Shown here: positions 7,247 through 15,789 of the stretch, piece after piece
Layout of the letters: the number at the start of each line of letters is the position of its first letter
How positions within the stretch are numbered: the first letter of the stretch is position 1
Assembly: GCA_964452105.1 (NCBI GenBank)
Contig: CAYVLI010000006.1
Location: 1-25,633, forward strand
Reading direction: 5' to 3'
Origin: CAYVLI01 sp964452105 [NCBI: uncultured Nitrospinota bacterium]
GTDB lineage: Bacteria > JAUXIQ01
Length of the DNA stretch: 25,633 bases
Notes under the pieces: generated by a model
The model's input: the letters and a program-made list of their open reading frames with translations, nothing else
Told to the model about the DNA's origin: nothing
The model's database searches: none
Translations under genes and position numbers: made by a program

Positions 7247-8377
7247 ATGGAAATTAAAGACCTGTTGAAAGTCATGGTCGATAATGACGCCTCCGATATC
7301 TATATAACAGCCGAAGCCCCCCCCATGTATAGAATACAGGGAATAACGAGACCCGCAGGGAAGAAGACTCTGGAGGGCGCAGAAACCAGAGAGCTAGCCT
7401 ATTCCATAATGAATGATAGACAGAAGACGGAATTCGAAAGTGAGTTTGAAATGAATCTGGCCCTTGCCTACCCTGACATGGGCCGCTTCAGGGTAAATAT
7501 ATTCAAGCAACGCGGCGAAGTGGGATTGGTTATCCGTCAGATAAAGACAGAAATCATGACTATCGATGATCTCAAACTCCCTCCCGTACTTAAAGACCTG
7601 ATAATGACCAAGATGGGCCTCATCCTGGTAGTGGGGGCAACAGGTTCCGGAAAGTCGACATCCATGGCGGCCATGATAGATTATAGAAACTCAAACTCAC
7701 CAGGGCACATCATCACTATCGAAGACCCCGTCGAATTCGTCCACAAACATAAAAAATCTGTCATCACCCAGAGGGAAATCGGCAGCGATACTCATTCCTT
7801 CGGCAACGCTCTCAAGAGTGCGCTAAGGCAGGCGCCGGATGTTATCCTTGTGGGAGAGATACGTGACCTCGAGACCATGGAGTCGGCAATCCATTTCGCA
7901 GAAACGGGCCACCTTTGCATGGGTACGCTGCACGCCAACAACGCTAACCAGGCTCTGGAACGCGTTCTAAATTTCTTCCCCGCAGTAACCCACCCTTCGC
8001 TTTTCATGCAATTATCCCTTAACCTCAAGGCTATTATTTCTCAGCGGCTCATAAGAACGGTGGATGGAAAGAGGGCCGCAGCCATAGAGATACTCATCGA
8101 CACTCCCAGGGTAAAGGACCTGGTGCAAAAAGGTGAAATAGATACCATCAAAGAGGCCATGTCAGGAGGGATACAGGAAGGAATGCAGACTTTCGACCAG
8201 GCCATTTACGACCTCTATAAAGAAGGAAGAATCTCCTACGAAGAAACCATCGCCAACGCAGACAGCCCCAATGACCTTCGTCTGAGGATAAAGATGGAAA
8301 AGGTCAGCGAAGGAGAGGAAGCGGAAGATGTGAGCGGACTGCAGCTGGAAGAAACTACAAAGAAGGAAAAGAAATAG
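7247..8377 (+). CDS. pilU: PilT/PilU-type pilus retraction ATPase
   Basis: 376 residues, a second ATPase of the PilT family. Walker A is GATGSGKST at about 130-138, the Asp box is ITIEDPVEF, and LVGEIRDLETM and HLCMGTLHANN are the Walker B and His box regions. It lacks the AIRNLIRE motif of PilT; the equivalent place reads TPRVKDLVQKGEI. It has a longer acidic and lysine-rich tail ending in TTKKEKK, as in PilU. Known for PilU: a PilT-dependent accessory motor that increases retraction force. The start is supported by AGGGAG 6 bp upstream of the ATG. It follows pilT directly and is probably cotranscribed with it. Confidence 0.88.
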   Translation: MEIKDLLKVMVDNDASDIYITAEAPPMYRIQGITRPAGKKTLEGAETRELAYSIMNDRQKTEFESEFEMNLALAYPDMGRFRVNIFKQRGEVGLVIRQIKTEIMTIDDLKLPPVLKDLIMTKMGLILVVGATGSGKSTSMAAMIDYRNSNSPGHIITIEDPVEFVHKHKKSVITQREIGSDTHSFGNALKSALRQAPDVILVGEIRDLETMESAIHFAETGHLCMGTLHANNANQALERVLNFFPAVTHPSLFMQLSLNLKAIISQRLIRTVDGKRAAAIEILIDTPRVKDLVQKGEIDTIKEAMSGGIQEGMQTFDQAIYDLYKEGRISYEETIANADSPNDLRLRIKMEKVSEGEEAEDVSGLQLEETTKKEKK

Positions 8378-8411
8378 GCCGGTTCATGACGTTTTTAGAA
8401 TGACTCGAGCA

Positions 8412-8442
8412 TTGATTATCTCACGAACAGTAAGAATATAAT
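8412..8442 (+). promoter_or_regulatory. possible sigma70-type promoter before the HD-GYP gene
   Basis: TTGATT at 8412-8417 and a perfect TATAAT at 8437-8442, but with a 19-bp spacer, longer than ideal. It lies in the 107-bp gap between pilU and the phosphodiesterase gene, so that gene may have its own promoter in addition to read-through. Confidence 0.35.
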
Positions 8443-8484
8443 AAATCGAAGGGCGAGCAACAAGGAGAAGAAGGACCTGTCTGG

Positions 8485-10050
8485 ATGAACGATTACGATA
8501 AACTGAAAGAACAGATCCGGCGGTTGAACCGCATCGGTATTTCGCTCTCCAGCGAGCATAATCTCACTTCGCTGCTGGAGATGATAGTCAAAGAAGCCAG
8601 AGGCTTCTGCAATGCCGATGCGGGAAGTCTCTATCTCGCAGAGGAGAGTGAGCTCAGCTTCGTAGTCGCCCAGAACGATACACTCGACCGAAGATCGGGC
8701 GATGCCAGGGCGCCCTTCAAAGCCTTTAAAATACCTCTTACCACGAAAAGCCTGGCCGGTTATGTGGCCGTGACCGGGAATGTTCTCAATATAGAAGATG
8801 CTTATCAGATAGGCGATGATAAGGAATACAGCTTTAACCCTGACTTCGACAAGCGCAACGATTACCGGACCAGGTCGCTCCTGGTGATCCCCATGAAAGA
8901 CAACGATGACGAGACGATCGGCGTCCTCCAGTTGATTAACGCCACGGACGAAGGAGGAAGAGTCATTCCCTTCGGCGAGGACGTGCAGGAACTGGTTCTC
9001 TCGCTCGCTTCACAGGCGGCGGTGGCTATCAATAACACCAGCCTCATGGACCAGATAAAAGGACTTTTCGAGGCGCTGGTACAGTATTCCGCTTCGGCCA
9101 TTGACGCCAGAAGCCCTCACACCGCAGGTCACTCTCAGCGAGTATCCATGCTGGCTGAAAGGATAGCTCAGGCCATAGACCGGGAAACAAACGGCCCCTT
9201 CGCTGATGTCCAATTCACGCCGGAACAGATAAACGAGATACGCATGGCAGGATGGCTCCACGACCTGGGCAAGATAGGCGTGCGTGAGCATGTGTTGGAA
9301 AAATCCACCAAACTGACCCCGGAAAAGATCGAAGCTATCGAGAACAGGTTTAATTTCTTCCTTAAAGACATAGAGGTTGGCGCCTTGAAGGCCCTTAATC
9401 AGATAGTGGCGGCCGGCGATCCCGAGCCCTCTGCGCTGGCAAGAATAGAAGAAGACCTGCAGGTCAGAAAAGAAGAGTTCAACAGCGACATCGAATTCAT
9501 CAAGAGGATAAACATCCCCGGTTTTCTTATAGATGAAGACCTGACCCGGCTAAATGACATCTACGAGGACAGATACATAGACTCTCAGGGGTTGGAGCAC
9601 AGGTTTTTAGACGATTTTGAGCATAAGAACCTGTCGGTGCGAAAGGGATCTCTCACCCCAGAGGAATACATGGACATACAGAACCATGTGGTTCATACAA
9701 GGAACATCCTTCAAAATATACCTTTTACCAAAGACCTGGCCAACGTTCCCGTCTTTGCCGCTCAACACCATGAGATGCTCAACGGCAAAGGTTATCCCTG
9801 CGGACTGAAATCCGACCAGCTTCCTATCCAGTCCAGGATCCTTTCCGTTCTCGACGTGTATGAAGCGCTAACAGCCGCAGACCGCCCCTATAAGAAATCA
9901 ATGCCAATGAATAAAGCTTTCCAGATACTGGATGAATTCATTAAGGAGGGTGCGCTTGACTCCGAGGTGATAAGAATATTGAGGGATAAAAAGCTTTACG
10001 AGGGTATCACTCCAGACATAAAAGACAACTCAGATACCTCTTCCAATTAA
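8485..10050 (+). CDS. GAF-HD-GYP domain cyclic-di-GMP phosphodiesterase
   Basis: 521 residues, no signal peptide or membrane segment, so cytoplasmic. A GAF sensor domain occupies about 20-185. The HD-GYP domain follows: SPHTAGHSQRV with His212 and His216, the HD pair His259-Asp260 in GWLHDLGKIGV, then His428-His429-Glu430 and the NGKGYP loop at 433-438, and Asp457 in SVLDVYEAL. All metal ligands expected of an active enzyme are visible. Known for the family: hydrolysis of c-di-GMP. About 115 extra residues (about 275-390) separate the HD motif and the SLTPEEYMDIQNH segment that normally follow one another closely. The gene lies 107 bp after pilU, so control of pilus activity is a fair inference. 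The ATG is preceded by AAGGA at a 9-bp spacing. Confidence 0.88.
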   Translation: MNDYDKLKEQIRRLNRIGISLSSEHNLTSLLEMIVKEARGFCNADAGSLYLAEESELSFVVAQNDTLDRRSGDARAPFKAFKIPLTTKSLAGYVAVTGNVLNIEDAYQIGDDKEYSFNPDFDKRNDYRTRSLLVIPMKDNDDETIGVLQLINATDEGGRVIPFGEDVQELVLSLASQAAVAINNTSLMDQIKGLFEALVQYSASAIDARSPHTAGHSQRVSMLAERIAQAIDRETNGPFADVQFTPEQINEIRMAGWLHDLGKIGVREHVLEKSTKLTPEKIEAIENRFNFFLKDIEVGALKALNQIVAAGDPEPSALARIEEDLQVRKEEFNSDIEFIKRINIPGFLIDEDLTRLNDIYEDRYIDSQGLEHRFLDDFEHKNLSVRKGSLTPEEYMDIQNHVVHTRNILQNIPFTKDLANVPVFAAQHHEMLNGKGYPCGLKSDQLPIQSRILSVLDVYEALTAADRPYKKSMPMNKAFQILDEFIKEGALDSEVIRILRDKKLYEGITPDIKDNSDTSSN

Positions 10051-10094
10051 GCTGTCCTGCATGTTCAAGCCACTTAAATCGACCTGTCATGGTA

Positions 10095-11033
10095 TTATGC
10101 TTCTTCTTCCTGCTCCTCTTCTTCATCTTCCTCTTTTTCGAGTAACTCTTCTATTTCGAGCTCCAGCTCACTGACTCCTGTTTTGGGTTTAAGCTTTCCC
10201 GGGTCGTCAGATAGTTCTTCCTCCGGTGTCGACTGAGACAATTCTTTGGCCTCTTCCACATCCCCTGACATTTCGAAGTCAATTTCTTCGAGGCTCTTTG
10301 TGGGAGTCGTCCCCTGAACCTCTTCTTCTTTTGATTCCAGCTCGCCTATGGCCGGTTCCTCCACCGTCGCATCTTCCAGTGTTTCTTCATCGGCCGTGAG
10401 GGTAACGCCCTCATCCCCGCCTAACTCTATCTCCAGGCCGCCCTCTTCGGGTCCCTCCACCACCGCCCTTTCCGGTATTTCTTCATCGGTCGTGAGGATA
10501 ACGCCCTCATCTCCGCCTAAATCTATCTCCAGGCCGCCCTCTTCGGGTTCCTCCACCACCACCGCCTCTTCCGGTATTTCTTCATCGGCAGTGAGGGTAA
10601 CGCCCGCTTCCCCGCCCAGCTCCATCTCCAGGCCGCCATCTTCAAGTTCCTCTACCGCTGCCATGGCGGAGGCCTCTTCTATCTCAGCTATTAACTCTTC
10701 CTCTTCGCCCGACTCAATTTCGACGGTTTCGGGTGGCGGTTCTACCTCGTGGATGGCCTCCTCCGCAGTAATCGACTCAGCCGCAATCTCTCCTGCTTCT
10801 TCCACTCTGGTTTCCTCGACCTCCGCTTCAGATAGTTGTTCGGGAATTTCCTCCTCTATGGTTGGGCTCATTTTATCCGAAGGGGCTCCCTCATCATAAT
10901 AGAGTAAGGCAATGTCGCCCGGTGGAAGTTCGAATATATTTTTAGCTTCCTTGATCTTCAGGAGGTCCTTCCCGCATTTTTTGCAGTTATCCAGGTAATT
11001 GAAACTCACGTACCCGCATTTAGGACATTTCAT
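10095..11033 (-). CDS. zinc-ribbon protein with acidic tandem repeats
   Basis: 312 residues. An N-terminal zinc ribbon, Cys3-x2-Cys6 and Cys17-x2-Cys20, is followed by about 25 ordinary residues. The remaining 270 or so are very rich in Glu, Val, Ala and Gly and are probably disordered. Within this tail a unit of 32-33 residues is repeated three times (GGLE-x-x-LGG-x-x-GV-x-LT-x-DEE). The C-terminus is almost pure Glu with Asp. There is no signal peptide or membrane segment. Such zinc-ribbon heads with acidic tails are common in deltaproteobacterial-type genomes, but I know of no assigned function. The start has GAGGG 8-9 bp upstream. It lies 99 bp downstream of the HEAT-repeat gene on the same strand and converges with the HD-GYP gene. 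Confidence 0.75.
   Translation of the reverse strand: MKCPKCGYVSFNYLDNCKKCGKDLLKIKEAKNIFELPPGDIALLYYDEGAPSDKMSPTIEEEIPEQLSEAEVEETRVEEAGEIAAESITAEEAIHEVEPPPETVEIESGEEEELIAEIEEASAMAAVEELEDGGLEMELGGEAGVTLTADEEIPEEAVVVEEPEEGGLEIDLGGDEGVILTTDEEIPERAVVEGPEEGGLEIELGGDEGVTLTADEETLEDATVEEPAIGELESKEEEVQGTTPTKSLEEIDFEMSGDVEEAKELSQSTPEEELSDDPGKLKPKTGVSELELEIEELLEKEEDEEEEQEEEA
10370..10660 (-). repeat. three tandem 96-99-bp coding repeats
   Basis: Within the zinc-ribbon gene, the sequence GTGAGGGTAACGCC or a near copy recurs at 10396, 10492 and 10591. The periods are 96 and 99 bp, which keeps the reading frame (32 and 33 codons). Copies differ mainly by silent or conservative changes. This is a site where repeat number could vary between strains. 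Confidence 0.75.
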
Positions 11034-11132
11034 GGTTCAAACCCTCATGAAAGAATTAATACCACGGTACTAAATTTAATCATGGGATTACTTCATATTA
11101 CCATTCCTGAATTTCCAGGTAAAAAACTGCAA

Positions 11133-12386
11133 TCAAGGCGATTTGATCTCTTCCTTGATCTTTTTAATGGAATTTAGAGCGGCACGCTTTACCCTGTAGT
11201 CAGCATCATATCGCGCCACTAACTCTAATTTATCTACGGCTGTTCCTGCTCTTAATCTGCCGAGCGCCTCCGCCGCAAATTTTCTCTGGAGCTCTTCACT
11301 CTGGAAAAGAAGTTTCTCCAGAGCCGGTATGGCTCTCTTATCTCCCAGGAATCCTAAAGACATGGCGGCGAAACTACGCACATCTTGGTCTTCATCCCCT
11401 AAAAGATTCAACAATGGAGTAAAAGCACTGTTATTGCCCAGCATTCCCAGCGAAAGCGCAGCCGCTCGCCTCACATCTGCAGAGGGGTCGTTCAGTTTTT
11501 TTACCAACGGCTCTACTGCTCTCAGGTCGCTGTAGAACCCCAGCGCGTTTGCAGCCATGGTCCTTACCTCTGCATCGGCGTCTCCAAGGGCAATGATAAG
11601 AGGCTCCACCACTTTCTTATAACCAACAAAGCTGAAAGTGTTTACCGCCATCATTCTGAGCTCTGCGTGGTCGCTTTTCATGTAGCGGAGCAGAGCTTCG
11701 GGCAGGGAATTGTCTCTTGGCAGCAACAGGATAAAGCTCAGGCTTCCGCTGGCGAAGTTCCTTATCACAGGGTCTTCATTCCCGGAAGCCTCTATGAGGG
11801 GTTGCAGCGCCCTCTGCTCACCCTTGTAACCCGCAGCCAGCGCTGCGAAGCCTTTCACATCCTCTTCATCCTTTTCAAAGGTTCTGAGCAGGGGCAACAG
11901 AGCTTCCGGAGGCCTGAAATGCCCGAGGGCATTGGCCGCGAATCGGCGCACCCAGGAGCTATCGTCGTTTAAGAGACGTATGAGCGGCGCCACGGTCCTT
12001 TTATCCTCCAGAAGACCCAGAGCGTTGGCTGCGAAGCCTCGCACGTCCTCATCCTTATCTTTCAATGCTTCTATAAGATGAGGAACAGCTTCCCTGTCCC
12101 CCAGCCTTCCCAACTCCACAACTGCTCTCTTCCTCTCCAGAGCGCTGCCTTTATTCAATAAATTTATCAGCTCCGTTTCGCTGTGCGCCCCGTGAGCTAT
12201 GCCTGTACTCGCCATGAATATAATCGCAACACATATTATAAACATTCCCGAGGAACAACCATTGGTCCTGAACCTGGTTCCAGATATGTAATGCCTATCC
12301 CCCATGACCGTTTTGAGCAATGGATTTCCTCGATGATAGTCAATAATTTTTTGCCTTGAACCCGCCATCGGCGCCACATCATGCAT
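11133..12386 (-). CDS. HEAT-repeat (PBS lyase-type) protein, exported or membrane-anchored
   Basis: 417 residues. From about residue 72 to the end it is a continuous array of roughly ten 31-residue alpha-helical repeats of the type D-x-DVR-x-FAA-x-ALG-x-L-x-D-x-RA-x-x-PL. This is the HEAT/PBS-lyase HEAT-like pattern that makes a curved scaffold for protein binding. A hydrophobic segment at 48-68 (FIICVAIIFMASTGIAHGA) looks like a signal peptide or anchor, preceded by 47 basic residues. The start is uncertain. ATG 12386 lies 6 bp after the cyclase stop, without a clear ribosome site. An internal Met at residue 48 would give a conventional signal peptide. Operon position after the adenylate cyclase suggests a partner in the same signalling pathway (inference). 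Confidence 0.8.
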   Translation of the reverse strand: MHDVAPMAGSRQKIIDYHRGNPLLKTVMGDRHYISGTRFRTNGCSSGMFIICVAIIFMASTGIAHGAHSETELINLLNKGSALERKRAVVELGRLGDREAVPHLIEALKDKDEDVRGFAANALGLLEDKRTVAPLIRLLNDDSSWVRRFAANALGHFRPPEALLPLLRTFEKDEEDVKGFAALAAGYKGEQRALQPLIEASGNEDPVIRNFASGSLSFILLLPRDNSLPEALLRYMKSDHAELRMMAVNTFSFVGYKKVVEPLIIALGDADAEVRTMAANALGFYSDLRAVEPLVKKLNDPSADVRRAAALSLGMLGNNSAFTPLLNLLGDEDQDVRSFAAMSLGFLGDKRAIPALEKLLFQSEELQRKFAAEALGRLRAGTAVDKLELVARYDADYRVKRAALNSIKKIKEEIKSP

Positions 12387-12392
12387 GTCGGG

Positions 12393-14660
12393 CTATTTGC
12401 GGGTCATAACATAGACTCCGTTCCAATCCTCTGATGGAGGATTTATTTTGAACTCCTCGCATCTCCTCATGTACACCTTACACGGATTGTCTTCACTATC
12501 TAACGAAAGAGCCTGCTTAAATAAATCGATGGCCGCATCCCATTCCATATTCCTGTATTTCTCCATGCCCTGAGTGTAAAGTTTCACCACTTCAATCTTA
12601 ACGGGAGCCACTTCCCCCTTCTTACCCAGCAGTTCATATACCGTGATAGGTTCCTGTTTACCCACCACCTGGAGTAAATCCAATTCCCTCGCTTCAATAT
12701 AGTCACCGGCCTGCCTGTACGTCTCTTCTCCTATCATAAGGTAGCTTCCATATTGCTTATTTGCGGATTCCAGGCGGGCGGCAAGGTTGACCGTATCACC
12801 CATCATGGTGTAATCCATCCGGTCTCTTGAACCCATGTTGCCCACAACCATGGGGCCAGTGTTAAGCCCGATACGCACCTTTATCTCCGGTCTGCCCTGT
12901 TCGCCCCAGATTTCGTTCATGGCCTCCAGCTTCTGATGCATCTCTATGGAAACCGAACAGGCGCGGCCTGCATGATCCTCATAGTAAACGGGAGCGCCAA
13001 AAAATGCCACGATGGCGTCCCCTTCATATTTATCTATGGTGCCCTCGTATTTCAGTATTAAAGATGACATCTCGGTGAGGTATTCGTTCAGAAAAGCAAC
13101 CAACTCTTCAGGGGTCATCTTCTCTGAAATCGAGGTGAAACCCTCTATATCGGAAAAGAACGCTGTCAGTACCTTTCGTTCCCCTCCAAGTTTCAGCATA
13201 TTGGGATTATCTATGAGCTGGTTTACCACATTGGGAGCAAGGTATTGCCCGAAGGCCCCTTTGATAAACCGCTTCTCCTTCTCTTCGGTCATATACCTGT
13301 AAACGGTGACTCCGGCGAAGGTCATCACCACGTTGAGTCCAGGATAGACCAGGTTCAACCATACACCACGTTCAACGAACATGTAACGGTTAAAAAATAA
13401 AAAACCCGCCATTGTAATTAACAATGCCACGACGCCTATCGTAGCCTTGACCCTCCTCAATATCAACCCGAGGCCTATTCCCAGAGCAAGTATTATAGCC
13501 AGGTCGACGTCTTGAGCCCACTCCGGCTTCACCAGAAACCTGTTGTGCAGGATATTGTCTATGATGTTAGCGTGAATTTCAATTCCGGGAAAATTAGTCG
13601 CATAGGGGGTGACCCTTACATCGTAGATACCCACGGCAGTGGCGCCCACGAGGATAATCTTGTCCTTGAAAGCATCCCCAGGCACATCCCCCCTTAAAAT
13701 GTCTATTATCGAATAGTGGGGAAACGTCTTCATCCCTCCCATGTAATTGATAAACATCATGCCCTTGTCGTCCGTGGGTATGACCCGGTCGCCTATCTGG
13801 ACCCGCTCCAACCCGAGTTCATTGACCTTCAGAGTCAGAGCCGGGGAGCCCAGGTATTCGACCAGCATCTTTATGGATAGAGGAGGAAACAGGTTGGCGC
13901 CGGGGAAGAGTTCGTCGCCTCTGTATTCTATTACCAGAGGCACCTTACGGATTACTCCATCGGCATCAGGGATAAAGTTGAAATACCCGAAATCCAAAGC
14001 TGCTTTAGATATGAGGTCGATGTTAGATTCTGCTGCATATCCCTCCGTGAAATGAACTTTTGTCGCCTCCTTGCTGGTATAGAAAACCTGTTCGTAGTTG
14101 GAAAACTCTATAGTGGACAGATATTTTTCCAAAGTGGCCTGATTAATGTGCTCCAGCCCTTCCTTCTGGAAATGAAAGAAGTAGCCCAAAACCACTCTGC
14201 CCGATTTCTTTATGGCAGAGGCAAGCCTTGCATCATTATCCGCTTTCAGTTCCAGTGTCTTAAGGTATTCGAGGAGGTCGATGTTATCCTCATTTTTCTC
14301 CTCCAGCTTTTTCTTCAGGAGGTTAATGTTGCGCAGGAATGAGTTCTCCTCGGGCTCGGAAAATACTATATCGAAACCGATGACGCGGGCTCCGTATTCG
14401 GTCAACCTATCCACCAACATGGCCATGGTCGAGCGGGGCCACGGCCAGCGGCCAAGAGCGTCCAGGCTTTTTTCATCGATAACCGCTATGGCCAACTCCT
14501 TACCAGGTTCAATGCTGCCCCGGGATTTGAACCTGAGGTCATAGGTCTTAAGCTCCATCATGTCCAGGAAAGAGACCCCTCGAACATAACCTATGGAGAC
14601 CACTATAGCCAGTATCACGCTAATCCTGAACGGACTGAGCTTGAATATCTTCTTTACCAT
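12393..14660 (-). CDS. CHASE2-domain class III adenylate cyclase
   Basis: 755 residues. A first membrane segment (about 12-30) is followed by a large extracytoplasmic CHASE2 sensor domain (about 35-370, with GRWPWPR and GFDIVFSEPE motifs). Membrane helices lie between about 385 and 455, and a cytoplasmic cyclase domain covers about 490-680. Catalytic residues are complete: metal-binding Asp504 (FFSDIEGFT) and Asp548 (DKYEGDAIVAFFG), adenine-selecting Lys544 with Thr618 (MDYTMMGD), and Asn625 and Arg629 (VNLAARLES). This predicts ATP to cAMP conversion in response to an external signal. A short TPR-like segment near 690-722 and a tail follow. The start ATG has a GGGGGAT stretch upstream. It heads the operon with the HEAT gene, 6 bp downstream, and diverges from the M48 protease gene. 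Confidence 0.88.
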   Translation of the reverse strand: MVKKIFKLSPFRISVILAIVVSIGYVRGVSFLDMMELKTYDLRFKSRGSIEPGKELAIAVIDEKSLDALGRWPWPRSTMAMLVDRLTEYGARVIGFDIVFSEPEENSFLRNINLLKKKLEEKNEDNIDLLEYLKTLELKADNDARLASAIKKSGRVVLGYFFHFQKEGLEHINQATLEKYLSTIEFSNYEQVFYTSKEATKVHFTEGYAAESNIDLISKAALDFGYFNFIPDADGVIRKVPLVIEYRGDELFPGANLFPPLSIKMLVEYLGSPALTLKVNELGLERVQIGDRVIPTDDKGMMFINYMGGMKTFPHYSIIDILRGDVPGDAFKDKIILVGATAVGIYDVRVTPYATNFPGIEIHANIIDNILHNRFLVKPEWAQDVDLAIILALGIGLGLILRRVKATIGVVALLITMAGFLFFNRYMFVERGVWLNLVYPGLNVVMTFAGVTVYRYMTEEKEKRFIKGAFGQYLAPNVVNQLIDNPNMLKLGGERKVLTAFFSDIEGFTSISEKMTPEELVAFLNEYLTEMSSLILKYEGTIDKYEGDAIVAFFGAPVYYEDHAGRACSVSIEMHQKLEAMNEIWGEQGRPEIKVRIGLNTGPMVVGNMGSRDRMDYTMMGDTVNLAARLESANKQYGSYLMIGEETYRQAGDYIEARELDLLQVVGKQEPITVYELLGKKGEVAPVKIEVVKLYTQGMEKYRNMEWDAAIDLFKQALSLDSEDNPCKVYMRRCEEFKINPPSEDWNGVYVMTRK

Positions 14661-14776
14661 TTCACATGATCCCCCATGGACCTTGCTTCGCCATGGAATC
14701 CCTCATAATTATCGCTTTCAAGAGCTAAAGAATTATTTTAGACTTAGACCCGTCAATTAATTAGAATATGTAGTCA

Positions 14777-14804
14777 TTGTTTTTATAAAAAATTGTCGTA
14801 AAAT
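14777..14804 (+). promoter_or_regulatory. possible promoter for the M48 protease gene
   Basis: TTGTTT (14777-14782), a 16-bp AT-rich spacer, then TAAAAT (14799-14804). It lies in the divergent region between the cyclase and protease genes, about 140 bp before the preferred protease start. The match is moderate. Confidence 0.35.
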
Positions 14805-14944
14805 ATAACTCCGAAGAAAACGGTTTCAGCCGTGCCCGTGCCATAGTTATGTTACACGGCGCCCGGTTCAAAAGCAAACTAAAGACAAAAACCTATTCGG
14901 CCGGTACTAATAATCGAACCCATTCAGGCTTTTTTCGAGTAGCC

Positions 14945-15787
14945 ATGTCATTTAGAGTAATTAAAGCAGCGCCACTGGTCTTTTTAGCCTTCCTGCTGGC
15001 AGGATGCTTGGCCACCAACAGCTCCTCCACGGGCTTCAACATCGTGCCCGTATCTCAAGAGACAGAAATAGGGAGGCAGATATCCCAGCGGGTGGAAAGA
15101 AAGTTTCCCGCATACCCCGACCGCGGCGTACAACTATACGTTACATATCTCGGCGACAGGCTGGTAAAAGCCTATGGTGGACCTCTGCTCTTCGACTTTC
15201 ATTTTAAAGTCCTGGACGGCAAAGAGGTGAACGCATTCAACATACCTGGTGGATACATATACGTCTATCGCGGTCTGATTGCAAAAACCGAAAACGAGGC
15301 GGAACTGGCCTCAGTTCTGGCCCACGAAATAGGGCATGCTGTGGCGCGCCACTCAACCAAGTTGATGAGCGCACAACTCGGCGTATCCTTCATACTATCC
15401 ATGCTCCTGGGTCCGGAAACCTCGCAGTGGGAGAGAATAGTGTCTGATCTTTTTACCGGCGCGGGGATTCTGGCTTATACGAGATCCATGGAGCGCGAAG
15501 CCGATCGTCTGGGCATCTACATAATGTATCAGGCAGGCTACGATCCTGCAGCTTCAGTTGCTTTTATGCAGAAGATGTTGGCTCTCAAGAAGAGAGAGCC
15601 GCAAGAACTGGAAAAGCTTTTCTCCTCACATCCCACCACCGTCGAGAGGATGCAGAACGCACGAAATCAGATCAGCAAACTAAACTTCCGTAAAGGACTT
15701 TTCCTCAATACCACACGTTTTAATCAGGTCAAGAAAACCGTTATGGAAGACCCTTATCCCTCGAAAGAGCGACCCTATCGTCGTTGA
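14945..15787 (+). CDS. M48-family metalloprotease, lipoprotein (LoiP/BepA-like)
   Basis: 280 residues. The signal peptide has a lipobox, LLAGC, with Cys21 as the lipidated residue, so the protein is probably anchored facing the periplasm. The zinc site is HEIGH at 127-131, with third ligand Glu183 in the EREAD motif of M48 peptidases. NAFNIPGGYIYVYRGLI before it is characteristic of the family. Known relatives handle misfolded outer-membrane proteins and envelope quality control. The frame is open up to ATG 14849, but starting at 14945 places the lipobox normally, whereas the longer form would bury it. It ends 2 bp before the stop of the convergent pilX gene. The TPR domain of BepA is absent. 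Confidence 0.87.
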   Translation: MSFRVIKAAPLVFLAFLLAGCLATNSSSTGFNIVPVSQETEIGRQISQRVERKFPAYPDRGVQLYVTYLGDRLVKAYGGPLLFDFHFKVLDGKEVNAFNIPGGYIYVYRGLIAKTENEAELASVLAHEIGHAVARHSTKLMSAQLGVSFILSMLLGPETSQWERIVSDLFTGAGILAYTRSMEREADRLGIYIMYQAGYDPAASVAFMQKMLALKKREPQELEKLFSSHPTTVERMQNARNQISKLNFRKGLFLNTTRFNQVKKTVMEDPYPSKERPYRR

Positions 15788-15789
15788 AA

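Noticed and set aside
14905-14935. tRNA-like T-loop (TTCGATT on the minus strand)
   Set aside because: The flanking bases cannot form the T-stem, and no acceptor or anticodon arms are present.
14849-14944. N-terminal extension of the M48 protease to ATG 14849
   Set aside because: It would place 32 polar residues before the lipoprotein signal peptide; the internal ATG fits the lipobox.
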